14,233 nt of DNA from JBFXJF01 sp050175155 (GTDB taxonomy: Bacteria > Bacillota > Bacilli > Tepidibacillales > Tepidibacillaceae): positions 1-14,233 of the forward strand of contig JBFXJF010000037.1 of NCBI GenBank assembly GCA_050175155.1. The letters are read 5' to 3'. Both the position numbers and the translations under genes were made by a program. Positions 6,894 through 14,131 of this stretch are shown piece after piece. The notes below the pieces were generated by a model. That model saw nothing but the letters and a program-made list of their open reading frames with translations. It made no database searches and was not told the origin of the DNA. Numbering within the stretch: position 1 is the stretch's first letter; each line of letters opens with the position of its first letter.

Positions 6894-9704
6894 TTAGTTA
6901 TAAAAAATCATTTCCTTTCTAATTTTGTTAACTTTTGCTGTTACTTTTTCTTTTACTGATTTGAAATCTTTTAATTCTTCTAAAATAAACTCTTCACCAT
7001 TACCCCAAATACCATAATCTAGTGATAACTCGTAGGGAACGCCATTATTTTCTTTGATATCTTCACAAAATATAGTTTGGGCTGTTTTTATAATATCATG
7101 TGCTTCATCATAATACAATTGTAAAACTATCGAGTCATGTACATTTCCTAAAATTTTAGATTTGTAATTTTTATTTTTTATTAAATCGTCTACAGCGATC
7201 ATTGATTTACTAATCATCATCCATTCCATTAATTGAGCATTAATATTACTCATGATATTCTCAGCATTTTTAATTTTAGCTTTATTGTCATCTTCACCGT
7301 CACACCATTTTAATAAAGGAACTCTTCGTATAAATCCAAACGGTGTAAAACAAGCCCCATAGGTTCTACCTTCTTCAATTTTGAATTCTATATAATATTT
7401 AATCCCTTCATATTTATCTAACCATTTCTCCCTAATGTCAGTGGCACAAGTTAAATAATATGAATACTTTTCAACATCATCAATTCCATGTTGAGGTTTT
7501 TCTAATAAGTATTTGTAAGTCTTCAATCTTTCATTATGAAGATTGTTTAATTCAATATATTCTTTTGTTTGTTCTAGTGACCATTTGTAAGCACCGCTTT
7601 CTAATAATGTTGATTTAGCGAAAGCATTAGCCGTTGTGTTGAAAGCCAAAGAGAAGTTAGGTCCCTTCGCAGCTTGTCTCCAAGACTTATGTTTTTTATC
7701 CCCTGCTTTTACTGCTGCATCAAATTCTTCAAAAGTTTCATTTCCCCCGAATAAGAAATGCGCTGTTACTGTGTGCATATCAACGCCATTTTGGAACAGT
7801 GCAGTCATACGCTTATCACGAGAAAGAGAAGCTTCAATGCGTAGTTGTAGTGATGCACCGTCTAATTCACAGATTGCACATTCATTAATGTTTTCAGGAG
7901 TAAAGAAATCCTTAGCTTCTAATGCTAAAAATCCATGTTTTGGAATATTTTGTAAATTAGGATTCTTTGAATTATTTCTTCCCGTGCTATTTAACCCAAC
8001 ACCAAAAGTAGAATGTACTTTATCATCATACTTTCTATATTGAAAGTATCCTGTCTTCTGTTCTTCATTACCAACGAAGGTTCCATATAATGTTTTTATT
8101 GAATGATATTCATCTATTACTTTAGCCCAAGGGTAACCATCTTCTTCCCATTTACTTAATGTTAAAGCATTAACTAAATAATAATTCTTTTTACCGCGAC
8201 CGTAGCATTTAACGCCTAATGACTCAATATGTTGACCCAATTGATCATTAGAAGATATGTTAAAGTTTTCATCTGTAATATTCAATAAATCTCTAATTTG
8301 TTTTTCATATTTAGCAATTTTCTTTTCTAGATATTTAGAAGTGTATTTTATCTTATCCCAATTAACTTCTGACCCATTGATTTCAGCTCGTGTAAATACT
8401 CTTTGTGTAGGTATACGTAATTCAGTATAAAATTTCCACATTGACCATTTAGAATCTTTAATAAAAGTAATTGGATATTTTCTATCAATTTCGTTAATAA
8501 GCTGTTCTTGTCTTTGATGTACTAGAATTGACATACAGGGATCTTGTGACGCGTATGTAACTAAAACATCCTGCGGTATCTTAGCATAATTCTTTTTACA
8601 AACTGGATTTTTATTTTTGTACTCTTCTAAGGGTTTATCATATCCACCATACATTGTGTAAACCCAAGCATTAGACTTTAATGAATTCCTTTGATTAGTA
8701 TTATATATTTGTGAAATATGAATTGTGTCATAGACTAATTTAGTAATAATATTGATATTAAGTTTTTGTTTAACAATCAACCATTTATAATCGAAACTTA
8801 AGTTTGACCCTAGATGCGTGAAGTGGAATAAAAACTTTTCTAAAACTGTTACGTCAATATCTTTCCACTCAGCATAATACCCAGTATAAGGATCATCATA
8901 AAATGCGCAGGTAAAACACCTAACCATTCCATTATCACTAAAAGGATCCAGTCCACCATCTTCAACCTGTCCTCCTGTTTCTAAGTCCCATGCTAAAATT
9001 GAATTCTTTTCTCGTGATTCAATTTGTTCAAGCATCCATTCATTTGGATTACTTATTATACTATATTTGATTTGCTTAATCTTCTGAGGCTTCAATTCAT
9101 ATTTAAACGCTCGTTTTAACTGAACATTCAAAAACTTTGTTTCAAAACGATTAGCAAATAATTGTGTATCTTTTTTGATTAAATCAACCCAACCGTCAAC
9201 TGGAAACACGATGCATTTTGTAACAGGATCAAAGAAGTTTGATTCTTCTAATAGAGTATCATAAAAACCTTCAATGATTGAATTCTTATCTAAGTTTTTA
9301 TCTCCTGATTCTTCTGAAGATTTTACAGCACAATTCAAATCCGTTGTTTTGCATACAGAAAACATAGCTCGACCAAACGTTATAATCTTAGTCCAAGGCT
9401 TTATATAATTTTCAAAATTCCACGTGTTGATTGTAAATTGTTTGGCGGGCGCTTTTTCTAAATCAACTTCAATGTTGGTCGAACATAAGATTTGAAAATC
9501 CATAAAATTGTGTTTAACTAAAAATCGTTTAAAATATTCTAATTCATTCTTAGTCAACCACTTATCTACTATAAAAGTGTATTGAACATTTTTATTATTT
9601 TCATCAGTTGAATATTGAATAGGGGTATTGTATATTGTTTGCTTATTTCGTTTTACATTAACTGTTGAAGGAATTCCAGATTCCATCATATCTAATAAAT
9701 CCAC
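6894..9704 (-). CDS. Family A DNA polymerase with 3'-5' exonuclease
   Basis: 936-residue replicative polymerase. The exonuclease motifs are WDLETGG (239-245, D240/E242), NLSFDYKWL (301-309) and YASQDPCMSILV (384-395). The palm and fingers follow: TGRNNSKNPNLQNIP (574-588), motif A ELDGASLQLR (613-622, D615), motif B RQAAKGPNFSLAFN (676-689, with R676, K680, F684) and motif C NVHDSIV (854-860, D857). The catalytic aspartates are all present, so it should be active with proofreading. Departures from the usual family A pattern are Gln620 where a Glu steric gate is normal, Ser858 after the motif C aspartate, and F-N instead of Y-G at 688-689. Residues 1-230 show no 5'-nuclease motifs and are unrecognised. 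The start is GTG with AAGGAG five bases upstream; the next ATG (codon 6) is too far away. Its last codons may have been replaced by a homing element. Confidence 0.93.
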   Translation of the reverse strand: MDLLDMMESGIPSTVNVKRNKQTIYNTPIQYSTDENNKNVQYTFIVDKWLTKNELEYFKRFLVKHNFMDFQILCSTNIEVDLEKAPAKQFTINTWNFENYIKPWTKIITFGRAMFSVCKTTDLNCAVKSSEESGDKNLDKNSIIEGFYDTLLEESNFFDPVTKCIVFPVDGWVDLIKKDTQLFANRFETKFLNVQLKRAFKYELKPQKIKQIKYSIISNPNEWMLEQIESREKNSILAWDLETGGQVEDGGLDPFSDNGMVRCFTCAFYDDPYTGYYAEWKDIDVTVLEKFLFHFTHLGSNLSFDYKWLIVKQKLNINIITKLVYDTIHISQIYNTNQRNSLKSNAWVYTMYGGYDKPLEEYKNKNPVCKKNYAKIPQDVLVTYASQDPCMSILVHQRQEQLINEIDRKYPITFIKDSKWSMWKFYTELRIPTQRVFTRAEINGSEVNWDKIKYTSKYLEKKIAKYEKQIRDLLNITDENFNISSNDQLGQHIESLGVKCYGRGKKNYYLVNALTLSKWEEDGYPWAKVIDEYHSIKTLYGTFVGNEEQKTGYFQYRKYDDKVHSTFGVGLNSTGRNNSKNPNLQNIPKHGFLALEAKDFFTPENINECAICELDGASLQLRIEASLSRDKRMTALFQNGVDMHTVTAHFLFGGNETFEEFDAAVKAGDKKHKSWRQAAKGPNFSLAFNTTANAFAKSTLLESGAYKWSLEQTKEYIELNNLHNERLKTYKYLLEKPQHGIDDVEKYSYYLTCATDIREKWLDKYEGIKYYIEFKIEEGRTYGACFTPFGFIRRVPLLKWCDGEDDNKAKIKNAENIMSNINAQLMEWMMISKSMIAVDDLIKNKNYKSKILGNVHDSIVLQLYYDEAHDIIKTAQTIFCEDIKENNGVPYELSLDYGIWGNGEEFILEELKDFKSVKEKVTAKVNKIRKEMIFYN
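6903..6956 (-). repeat. Polymerase-tail repeat, copy 1 (in the current polymerase gene)
   Basis: Codons 917-934 of the polymerase, the counterpart of the stretch at 5858-5911. The copies share blocks such as AAAGA(A/G)AAAGT, AGA and ATTTTT, but synonymous and non-synonymous sites differ, so the two copies are old or came from different phages rather than from a recent tandem duplication. Confidence 0.6.
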
Positions 9705-9741
9705 GAGTACTCCTTACGAATGTGCATATTAGTTATATATA

Positions 9742-10746
9742 CTAAATTAATTTTGAAAGGTCATTTTCACTCATTCTATACGGTATACTAAACATGTTGC
9801 CTGACCAAATATTTTCGTGATCTTCCGTTGAAGCATTCTCAATTCCCGCAGCTCCTTCATGTCCTTTAGCTCTTTCTAATTCTAACAAGTTAAAATGCTG
9901 TTTACTTCTTAATGATATACTAGGTTTTTCTTTATTAAAAGCGTTCAATGCAATAACATAATCTAATTTCTTATATTTTTCAAGCAATCTATTACATATA
10001 GCAGATACTTTTGAATTACATTTTATAACTGCGAAATATCGACCTTGTTCATCTTTGCGTGTTTTTATTGTCTTGCCTGGTTTTGATATTATTTCATTGA
10101 ATAACTCATCTTCTTTAGCAATGTCTTGATTAATTTTCATCATCTCAATTTTATTAAAATAAAAATGATCTTCAAAATCAAATTTATGGTTCATTATTGA
10201 TATAAATAAATTATATTTTCTTAATCCTTGTGTTTTATAATCTAATACTTTGTATAAAAGTCTATTTAAATTCTGAGCTTCTGTCCACAGTGGTGATTCT
10301 TTTTTCCATGTGTCATATGTAGAGACTAAAATAACTGCTTCATCAATTGTTTGATTTGTTTCGATATTAAAATTTTCTTTCAGCCAATTATAAAATATCT
10401 CAGTGCCAGATTGTGTTTCGCTGAAAGTATAAAATACTTTATCATAGGTTTTTGCCCATTTTGTTAATTCGTCATATACTGCGATATGGTGGTCTAGTAC
10501 ATAACAAATTATGTTGTTATCCTGTATAATCTTTCTACACTTTTCATCTGGTGAAAAGTCAGGATATATTACTACATCGTAATTTTGTAATTCATCATGG
10601 TTATAGTCTGAATCGTTATACCCATTCATCCATAGATCAGGATTACCTAACTGTTGTGAATATCGTTTTGCTAATATTATAGGAAAAACACCGTCGAGAT
10701 CGTTGTGGCTGCTGATCAATATTTTCTTATTTTCAAAATTAAGCAC
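9742..10746 (-). CDS. DHH-family phosphoesterase / exonuclease
   Basis: 334-residue DHH-DHHA1 type protein, related to RecJ, NrnA oligoribonuclease and similar manganese-dependent phosphoesterases. Counting from a TTG two codons upstream of the chosen start, motif I is SSHNDLDGV (14-22), the second metal motif YPDFSPDE (63-70), the namesake VLDHH (85-89) and the C-terminal substrate-binding GHEGAAG (297-303). GTG at 10744-10746 was chosen because AAAGG lies seven to eight bases upstream, whereas the TTG is too close to that site. The start lies inside the last codons of the preceding HNH-like gene, and the polymerase gene follows after 37 bases. Likely roles are 5'-3' single-strand DNA degradation in recombination or repair, or recycling of short oligonucleotides for replication. 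The length is nearer NrnA than full RecJ, which favours short substrates. Confidence 0.85.
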   Translation of the reverse strand: MLNFENKKILISSHNDLDGVFPIILAKRYSQQLGNPDLWMNGYNDSDYNHDELQNYDVVIYPDFSPDEKCRKIIQDNNIICYVLDHHIAVYDELTKWAKTYDKVFYTFSETQSGTEIFYNWLKENFNIETNQTIDEAVILVSTYDTWKKESPLWTEAQNLNRLLYKVLDYKTQGLRKYNLFISIMNHKFDFEDHFYFNKIEMMKINQDIAKEDELFNEIISKPGKTIKTRKDEQGRYFAVIKCNSKVSAICNRLLEKYKKLDYVIALNAFNKEKPSISLRSKQHFNLLELERAKGHEGAAGIENASTEDHENIWSGNMFSIPYRMSENDLSKLI

Positions 10747-11140
10747 ACTCAATCCTTTCTTTATTTTCTAAAACATAAATCTCTTCTAATTCATTTTTGT
10801 TAAATACTTCAATTGCATGGTTTATTCCATATTTTTTAATTACATTTCTTATTTGTATAAATTTATTCAATTGTAAATATACTTTAATATGTGATTCCAA
10901 TTCTATTAAATTTTTGTTTTTAACAAGCCAATAGATTTGACATCTTAAAAGTATTTTTAATAATTTAGGAAATTTGCTAACAGTAATGTTTAATTTGTCG
11001 TGTAACTCTTGAGATATGGCTACAAGATTTTTTGGATGACTGTTAGAATTGCAAAAATCTAAATGGTGGATGCTTGAAATTCCAGGCCTAAGTTTTACAT
11101 TGTAATAACTTTCATAAATATCTCTATAATTTTTTCCCAT
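10739..11140 (-). CDS. Small HNH-motif protein
   Basis: 133-residue protein with a compact HNH-like motif near its N-terminus: SIHHLDFCNSNSHPKNLVAI (23-42) followed by ELHDKL (45-50). H25/H26, D28, N38 and H47 fit the pattern HH-x-D-xn-N-x-x-NL-xn-H. A second downstream histidine often present in active nucleases is not obvious. The remaining 80 residues are helical-looking, Lys/Ile/Leu-rich and show no known DNA-binding repeat. The start ATG lies 11 bases after the stop of the preceding gene and has no clear ribosome binding site, so translation probably depends on re-initiation. Its 3' end contains the binding site and start of the DHH gene. It may be a small homing-type endonuclease, a degenerate relic, or a phage nuclease with a replication role. 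Confidence 0.6.
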   Translation of the reverse strand: MGKNYRDIYESYYNVKLRPGISSIHHLDFCNSNSHPKNLVAISQELHDKLNITVSKFPKLLKILLRCQIYWLVKNKNLIELESHIKVYLQLNKFIQIRNVIKKYGINHAIEVFNKNELEEIYVLENKERIECA

Positions 11141-11151
11141 TAGTCACATAG

Positions 11152-11724
11152 TTATTCATTATCGAAATCATCATTTTCTTCTTCACTATGTCTTGGTTGT
11201 TTTATTTTTCTAATAATTTTTTCCTTGTTTAGATTTCTATTGGCCCGATTCTCAACAGACAATGCAGAAAGTTCTGAACGCATATTATTGGAAATATTTA
11301 TCAACATTTGAGCTTGAATCTTAAACCCATCTAGTAGTCTACGATACATAGAAACTTTTCGTTCAGACAAATTCAATTTACGTTTCCATGATAGATATTC
11401 TTCTCTATTATCAATTAATGCATTAGCTTCAATTTCTGTAGCTGAAGCAAATTTACTTGAAATACGTGAATCATTTAACTTATTTCGTGTATCAACAAAC
11501 CATTTAGAATAAATCATCTTGTATTCATCTTTTAATTGTTCATCTTCTAACACTGAAATTTCATATTGACGAATCAAAAAAGCATTCAACCCTTGATAAT
11601 TAGCGAGCGCACCATTTAATAAACTAGGAGGTATTTCCCCTTCTTTTATAAGTACACTTTGTTTTTCTATTTCACTTAATGTTTCTTGTGTGGATTCTAA
11701 AAATTCTAATACTGCTTCATTCAT
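11152..11724 (-). CDS. Unknown protein in the replication block
   Basis: 190-residue soluble, strongly helical and charged protein that I do not recognise. It has AAGGA five bases before its ATG, and the binding site overlaps the stop region of the preceding membrane protein gene. The middle contains KFASATEIEANALIDNREEY (91-110), then a run of Leu, Arg and Lys residues suggestive of long helices (111-150), and the C-terminus is a basic patch followed by the acidic tail EEENDDFDNE. Acidic C-terminal tails are common on single-strand DNA-binding and replisome partner proteins, but this is only a resemblance. Its place between clamp loader/membrane genes and the DHH and polymerase genes suggests a role in replication or recombination, such as a loader or mediator. 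Confidence 0.55.
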   Translation of the reverse strand: MNEAVLEFLESTQETLSEIEKQSVLIKEGEIPPSLLNGALANYQGLNAFLIRQYEISVLEDEQLKDEYKMIYSKWFVDTRNKLNDSRISSKFASATEIEANALIDNREEYLSWKRKLNLSERKVSMYRRLLDGFKIQAQMLINISNNMRSELSALSVENRANRNLNKEKIIRKIKQPRHSEEENDDFDNE

Positions 11725-11733
11725 AGTGTTCCT

Positions 11734-12723
11734 TTATAAGAATAAGCTAAATGCCATAAAGACTGGCCCTGTGAAATCTAAGAATATTGCAAATACTAAA
11801 TCTCTTGATGATTCAATATTTTTTTCATCTTCTGTTTTAACATGTTGTGAATAAAAACCATCTACGTTTTGTAATTCTTTTCGTTCCTCTTGTAATTCTG
11901 TAATTCTATTACTTATTGAATCAATACGATCCTTTGAAGCTATCAACCGGGTACGCATGGAATTGTATTCCCATGTATTATCTTTGCGTTCATCAATTAA
12001 CTTTTCAGAAGCTAGTTGTAAAGAATTTCGTTCCCTTAATTCAATTTCCCTATCAGTGAATAATTGACTTTCAAGTACATTGATTTCTTTAACTCGTTCC
12101 CTAGCACGTATAACTTCTTCTTGACTTAATGATAGTTCAATATTATTTGTGTTTCTTTTTAATCGTATGATTTCTTTAGTTACAAAAATACTATAATAAG
12201 AAGATAACACAACGAATGCTAAAGATATTAAACCAACAAGTATATTTCGTCTTTTCCAAGCGTAAATCATAACTTGCGGCGATGTAAAAGAAACCATTAC
12301 TAATAAAGCTGCTAATAGCAAAGCAAAAAATGGATGGTCTAATGCTAGATAATAAAGATAATCATAAGCAAAAGTTCTTACAATAGCAATTAAAGACACC
12401 AGTAATGATATTATTTTCACAATACCTAAAGGAACTTCATGATGTTTAATTGCGCTAACCATTTTAGATTGAGTTTTTGGTATTTTCTTTTTTACAATTC
12501 TTTTTACTATTTTTTGTTTCTTTACAGGTTCAACTTCTATAGGTACAACATCAGGTTCATCTCTGGTTAGTTCAATATCATTTATCTCAGTTTTTGACTC
12601 TATTATTGGTTCACTTTCTTTTATATCTTCAATAGGCAAATCAGTTGTTGTTATTATAGGTGCAACAACTTTTTTAATTTTTTTAATTGGTTTGTTTTGG
12701 TTGTTGTACTTATCTCTGTCCAT
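11734..12723 (-). CDS. Membrane protein with coiled coil
   Basis: 329-residue protein of unknown function. Residues 1-95 are hydrophilic, with alternating basic clusters (KKIKK, KKQKIVKRIVKKK) and acidic stretches. Hydrophobic segments at about 101-115, 130-148 and 161-181 look membrane-spanning. Residues 185-285 are rich in Glu, Arg, Lys and Leu and likely form a long coiled coil. A last hydrophobic segment, about 309-329, ends exactly at the C-terminus (FMAFSLFL). No enzymatic motif is visible. Its ATG overlaps the stop of the clamp loader gene (TAATG), and the next gene follows after nine bases, so it is in the same transcript as the replication genes. It might tether replication or DNA to the host membrane, or act on the envelope; neither is shown by the sequence. 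Confidence 0.6.
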   Translation of the reverse strand: MDRDKYNNQNKPIKKIKKVVAPIITTTDLPIEDIKESEPIIESKTEINDIELTRDEPDVVPIEVEPVKKQKIVKRIVKKKIPKTQSKMVSAIKHHEVPLGIVKIISLLVSLIAIVRTFAYDYLYYLALDHPFFALLLAALLVMVSFTSPQVMIYAWKRRNILVGLISLAFVVLSSYYSIFVTKEIIRLKRNTNNIELSLSQEEVIRARERVKEINVLESQLFTDREIELRERNSLQLASEKLIDERKDNTWEYNSMRTRLIASKDRIDSISNRITELQEERKELQNVDGFYSQHVKTEDEKNIESSRDLVFAIFLDFTGPVFMAFSLFL

Positions 12724-13862
12724 TACACTTTCTTTACTTTCTTTATTGTTCTATTTTCTTCTGTGGGGATATTAGAAGTCAATCCATAATACTTAATTAA
12801 ATATAGGTAAAAGACTTTTTCATTGAAATATCCATTACAAGAAAAATTAGTATCTTCATATACCTTTAATACTTTTAGTAAACTACCAGACTCTATTAAA
12901 GCTTTGGCTGTTTTTTCTTTCCATATTTCCTTATATACTTCGTTGGTTATGCTCTTTACACCCGCAGAATTTAGAATTACCCAAGAATAGTTGAAAAAGC
13001 TTTGTATATCAACTTCTTTTAACTTATCAAAAATATCTGTTTTCTTTAATGCAATTCCATATAATATATTTGAAAATTCCTTTTCATCTTCATAACCAAG
13101 TAAATCGCGAATTGACTTTTCATCGTACACTTCACCAGTAACACACTGATCAAAATCATTTATTGCTTGACGCATGTTTCCATGTGCGTTCTCTGCTATT
13201 ACTTGTATACCTTGCTCAATAAATGTTTCTGGAATCTTTTCTTCAGGATCAATCTTTTCTAATAGAGAAAATAAATAGTCACTGATATCTTTAGTATTAA
13301 AAGCTTTTATATTGAAAAAAGCTCCTCTACTTCTAAGTGCTTGTGTTTCTTGAGACTTATTATCTTTGCCTGAGATATTAGCAAACTTTGTCTTATCAGT
13401 AGAAGTAAATATAAAATAAACATCTTTACGATTTGTTTCAATAATTTCAAGAAGTCTTTTTAACTCTTTAACAAGTTGTGCTTCATTGATTATTATAATC
13501 TTAGGCTTACCATCAAACGTTGAATACTGTAAGTTTTTTTCTAATTCACGAATTGCATCAGCAGTAACATCTGACCCATTGTACACGGTAACATTCTTTT
13601 GAAAGCGTTCTTCAATAATGTCTTTACAAGACGCACATTCACAACACGGAGTTATAATCCCGTTTTCTTTTTTGGGTTTATCACAAGACAAAGTGGTTGC
13701 TACGACATTTGCAATAGTGTTCTTACCACATCCAGAGGCACCAATAAAATAAAGATTTGTTGGTAACGTGTTGTTCTTAAAATGTTCTTTTAAAATTTTT
13801 ACAATAGTGTCTTGTCCAACAACTTCATTAAGAGTTCTAGGTCTAAGTTTATTTGCTAACAT
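12723..13862 (-). CDS. DnaX-like clamp loader ATPase
   Basis: 379-residue AAA+ protein resembling the gamma/tau subunit of bacterial DNA polymerase III, which loads sliding clamps at primed DNA. It starts with the typical KLRPRTLNEVVGQD (5-18). Walker A is GASGCGKNT (41-49), a zinc module has C60, C73/C74, C76 and C79, Walker B is IIIINEAQ (122-129), sensor 1 is FTSTDKTK (152-159), the arginine-finger motif is LRSRGAFF (176-183) and sensor 2 is HGNMRQAINDFDQ (227-239). Unusual points are Asn instead of Ser/Thr after the Walker lysine, Asn126 instead of the Walker B Asp, and SRG in place of SRC. The C-terminal region (250-379) is the likely oligomerisation domain. AAAGGA precedes the ATG. No separate delta subunit or clamp gene lies in the window. 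Confidence 0.88.
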   Translation of the reverse strand: MLANKLRPRTLNEVVGQDTIVKILKEHFKNNTLPTNLYFIGASGCGKNTIANVVATTLSCDKPKKENGIITPCCECASCKDIIEERFQKNVTVYNGSDVTADAIRELEKNLQYSTFDGKPKIIIINEAQLVKELKRLLEIIETNRKDVYFIFTSTDKTKFANISGKDNKSQETQALRSRGAFFNIKAFNTKDISDYLFSLLEKIDPEEKIPETFIEQGIQVIAENAHGNMRQAINDFDQCVTGEVYDEKSIRDLLGYEDEKEFSNILYGIALKKTDIFDKLKEVDIQSFFNYSWVILNSAGVKSITNEVYKEIWKEKTAKALIESGSLLKVLKVYEDTNFSCNGYFNEKVFYLYLIKYYGLTSNIPTEENRTIKKVKKV

Positions 13863-13879
13863 ATTATTCCTTTAAAAGA

Positions 13880-13906
13880 AGTATACTACTAAGATAAAAA
13901 AGTCAA
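13880..13906 (-). promoter_or_regulatory. Candidate sigma70-like promoter for the replication block
   Basis: On the minus strand TTGACT (13906-13901) and TATACT (13885-13880) each match the sigma70 hexamers at five of six positions, but the spacer is only 15 bases. Transcription would begin only about ten bases before the clamp loader start codon, placing the ribosome binding site at the very 5' end. The -35 hexamer lies on the base and U-tract of the terminator just upstream. This is plausible as a restart point after termination, but weak. Confidence 0.3.
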
Positions 13907-13927
13907 AGGAGGGATTTTCCCTCCTTT
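13896..13927 (-). terminator. Rho-independent terminator after the 65-residue gene
   Basis: A ten-pair stem (13905-13914 with 13918-13927) of sequence AAAGGAGGGA on the plus strand encloses a three-base loop. Read on the minus strand, the stem is followed by GAC and six T residues, the normal layout of an intrinsic terminator for transcripts coming from the right. On the plus strand no T-run follows, so it works in one direction. It lies just after the stop of the 65-residue gene and before the clamp loader. Confidence 0.8.
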
Positions 13928-13931
13928 ATAA

Positions 13932-14129
13932 TTAACCAAAAATTGCCCTTAATCCCTTATGTATTGTAGATAGTTCTTCAATTAAAAGTTCATAGGTAGG
14001 ATAGCCTTCTTCACCAATAAGGACTATTTCACCTTCTTTTCGTAGCTTGTAGGTGTACCCATTTTCTCCCTTGATTACTTCAAGTGTATAACCTTCACCA
14101 GTCATTACAGGAATCTGTTCATTATTCAT
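13932..14129 (-). CDS. Small unknown protein, 65 residues
   Basis: 65-residue, acidic protein with no recognised motif, no cysteine and no membrane segment. Phrases such as GYTLEVIKGENGYTYKLRKE suggest a small beta-sheet N-terminal half, followed by a helix (YELLIEELSTIHKGLRAI). The ATG is preceded by AAGGA about eight bases upstream, and the stop of the upstream gene lies two bases before the ATG, so the two are probably co-translated. An intrinsic terminator follows directly, making this the last gene of its transcript. Small proteins of this kind are common in phage early regions, often acting on host enzymes, but nothing here shows a function. Confidence 0.65.
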   Translation of the reverse strand: MNNEQIPVMTGEGYTLEVIKGENGYTYKLRKEGEIVLIGEEGYPTYELLIEELSTIHKGLRAIFG

Positions 14130-14131
14130 TA

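Larger units (their letters stand above)
5912..6956 (-). mobile_element. Putative HNH mobile unit carrying a replacement polymerase tail
   Basis: Inferred element bounded by the two diverged polymerase-tail copies. In transcript order it comprises a new polymerase C-terminus with its stop codon, a structured 137-base leader and the HNH endonuclease gene, then the old polymerase tail. The exact left edge cannot be fixed because the incoming tail is homologous to the old one. I could not identify a complete group I intron core or a terminal inverted repeat. The boundaries are an inference from the duplication, and an empty-site relative is needed to define them. Confidence 0.45.

Noticed and set aside
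5840..6956. A complete group I intron splitting the polymerase gene.
   Set aside because: Strings resembling parts of the conserved Q and R segments occur near 6842-6833 and 6821-6811, but only five bases separate the would-be P7 strands, leaving no room for P3 and P8, and both tail copies carry the same codons. A degenerate intron relic is not excluded.
7636..8043. Open frame of 135 codons on the plus strand, opposite the polymerase gene.
   Set aside because: It lies opposite the conserved polymerase motifs A and B, has no convincing start signal, and its composition reflects the polymerase codons read backwards.
10750..10752. TTG start for the DHH gene.
   Set aside because: The AAAGGA binding site abuts it directly; the GTG two codons later has the right spacing.
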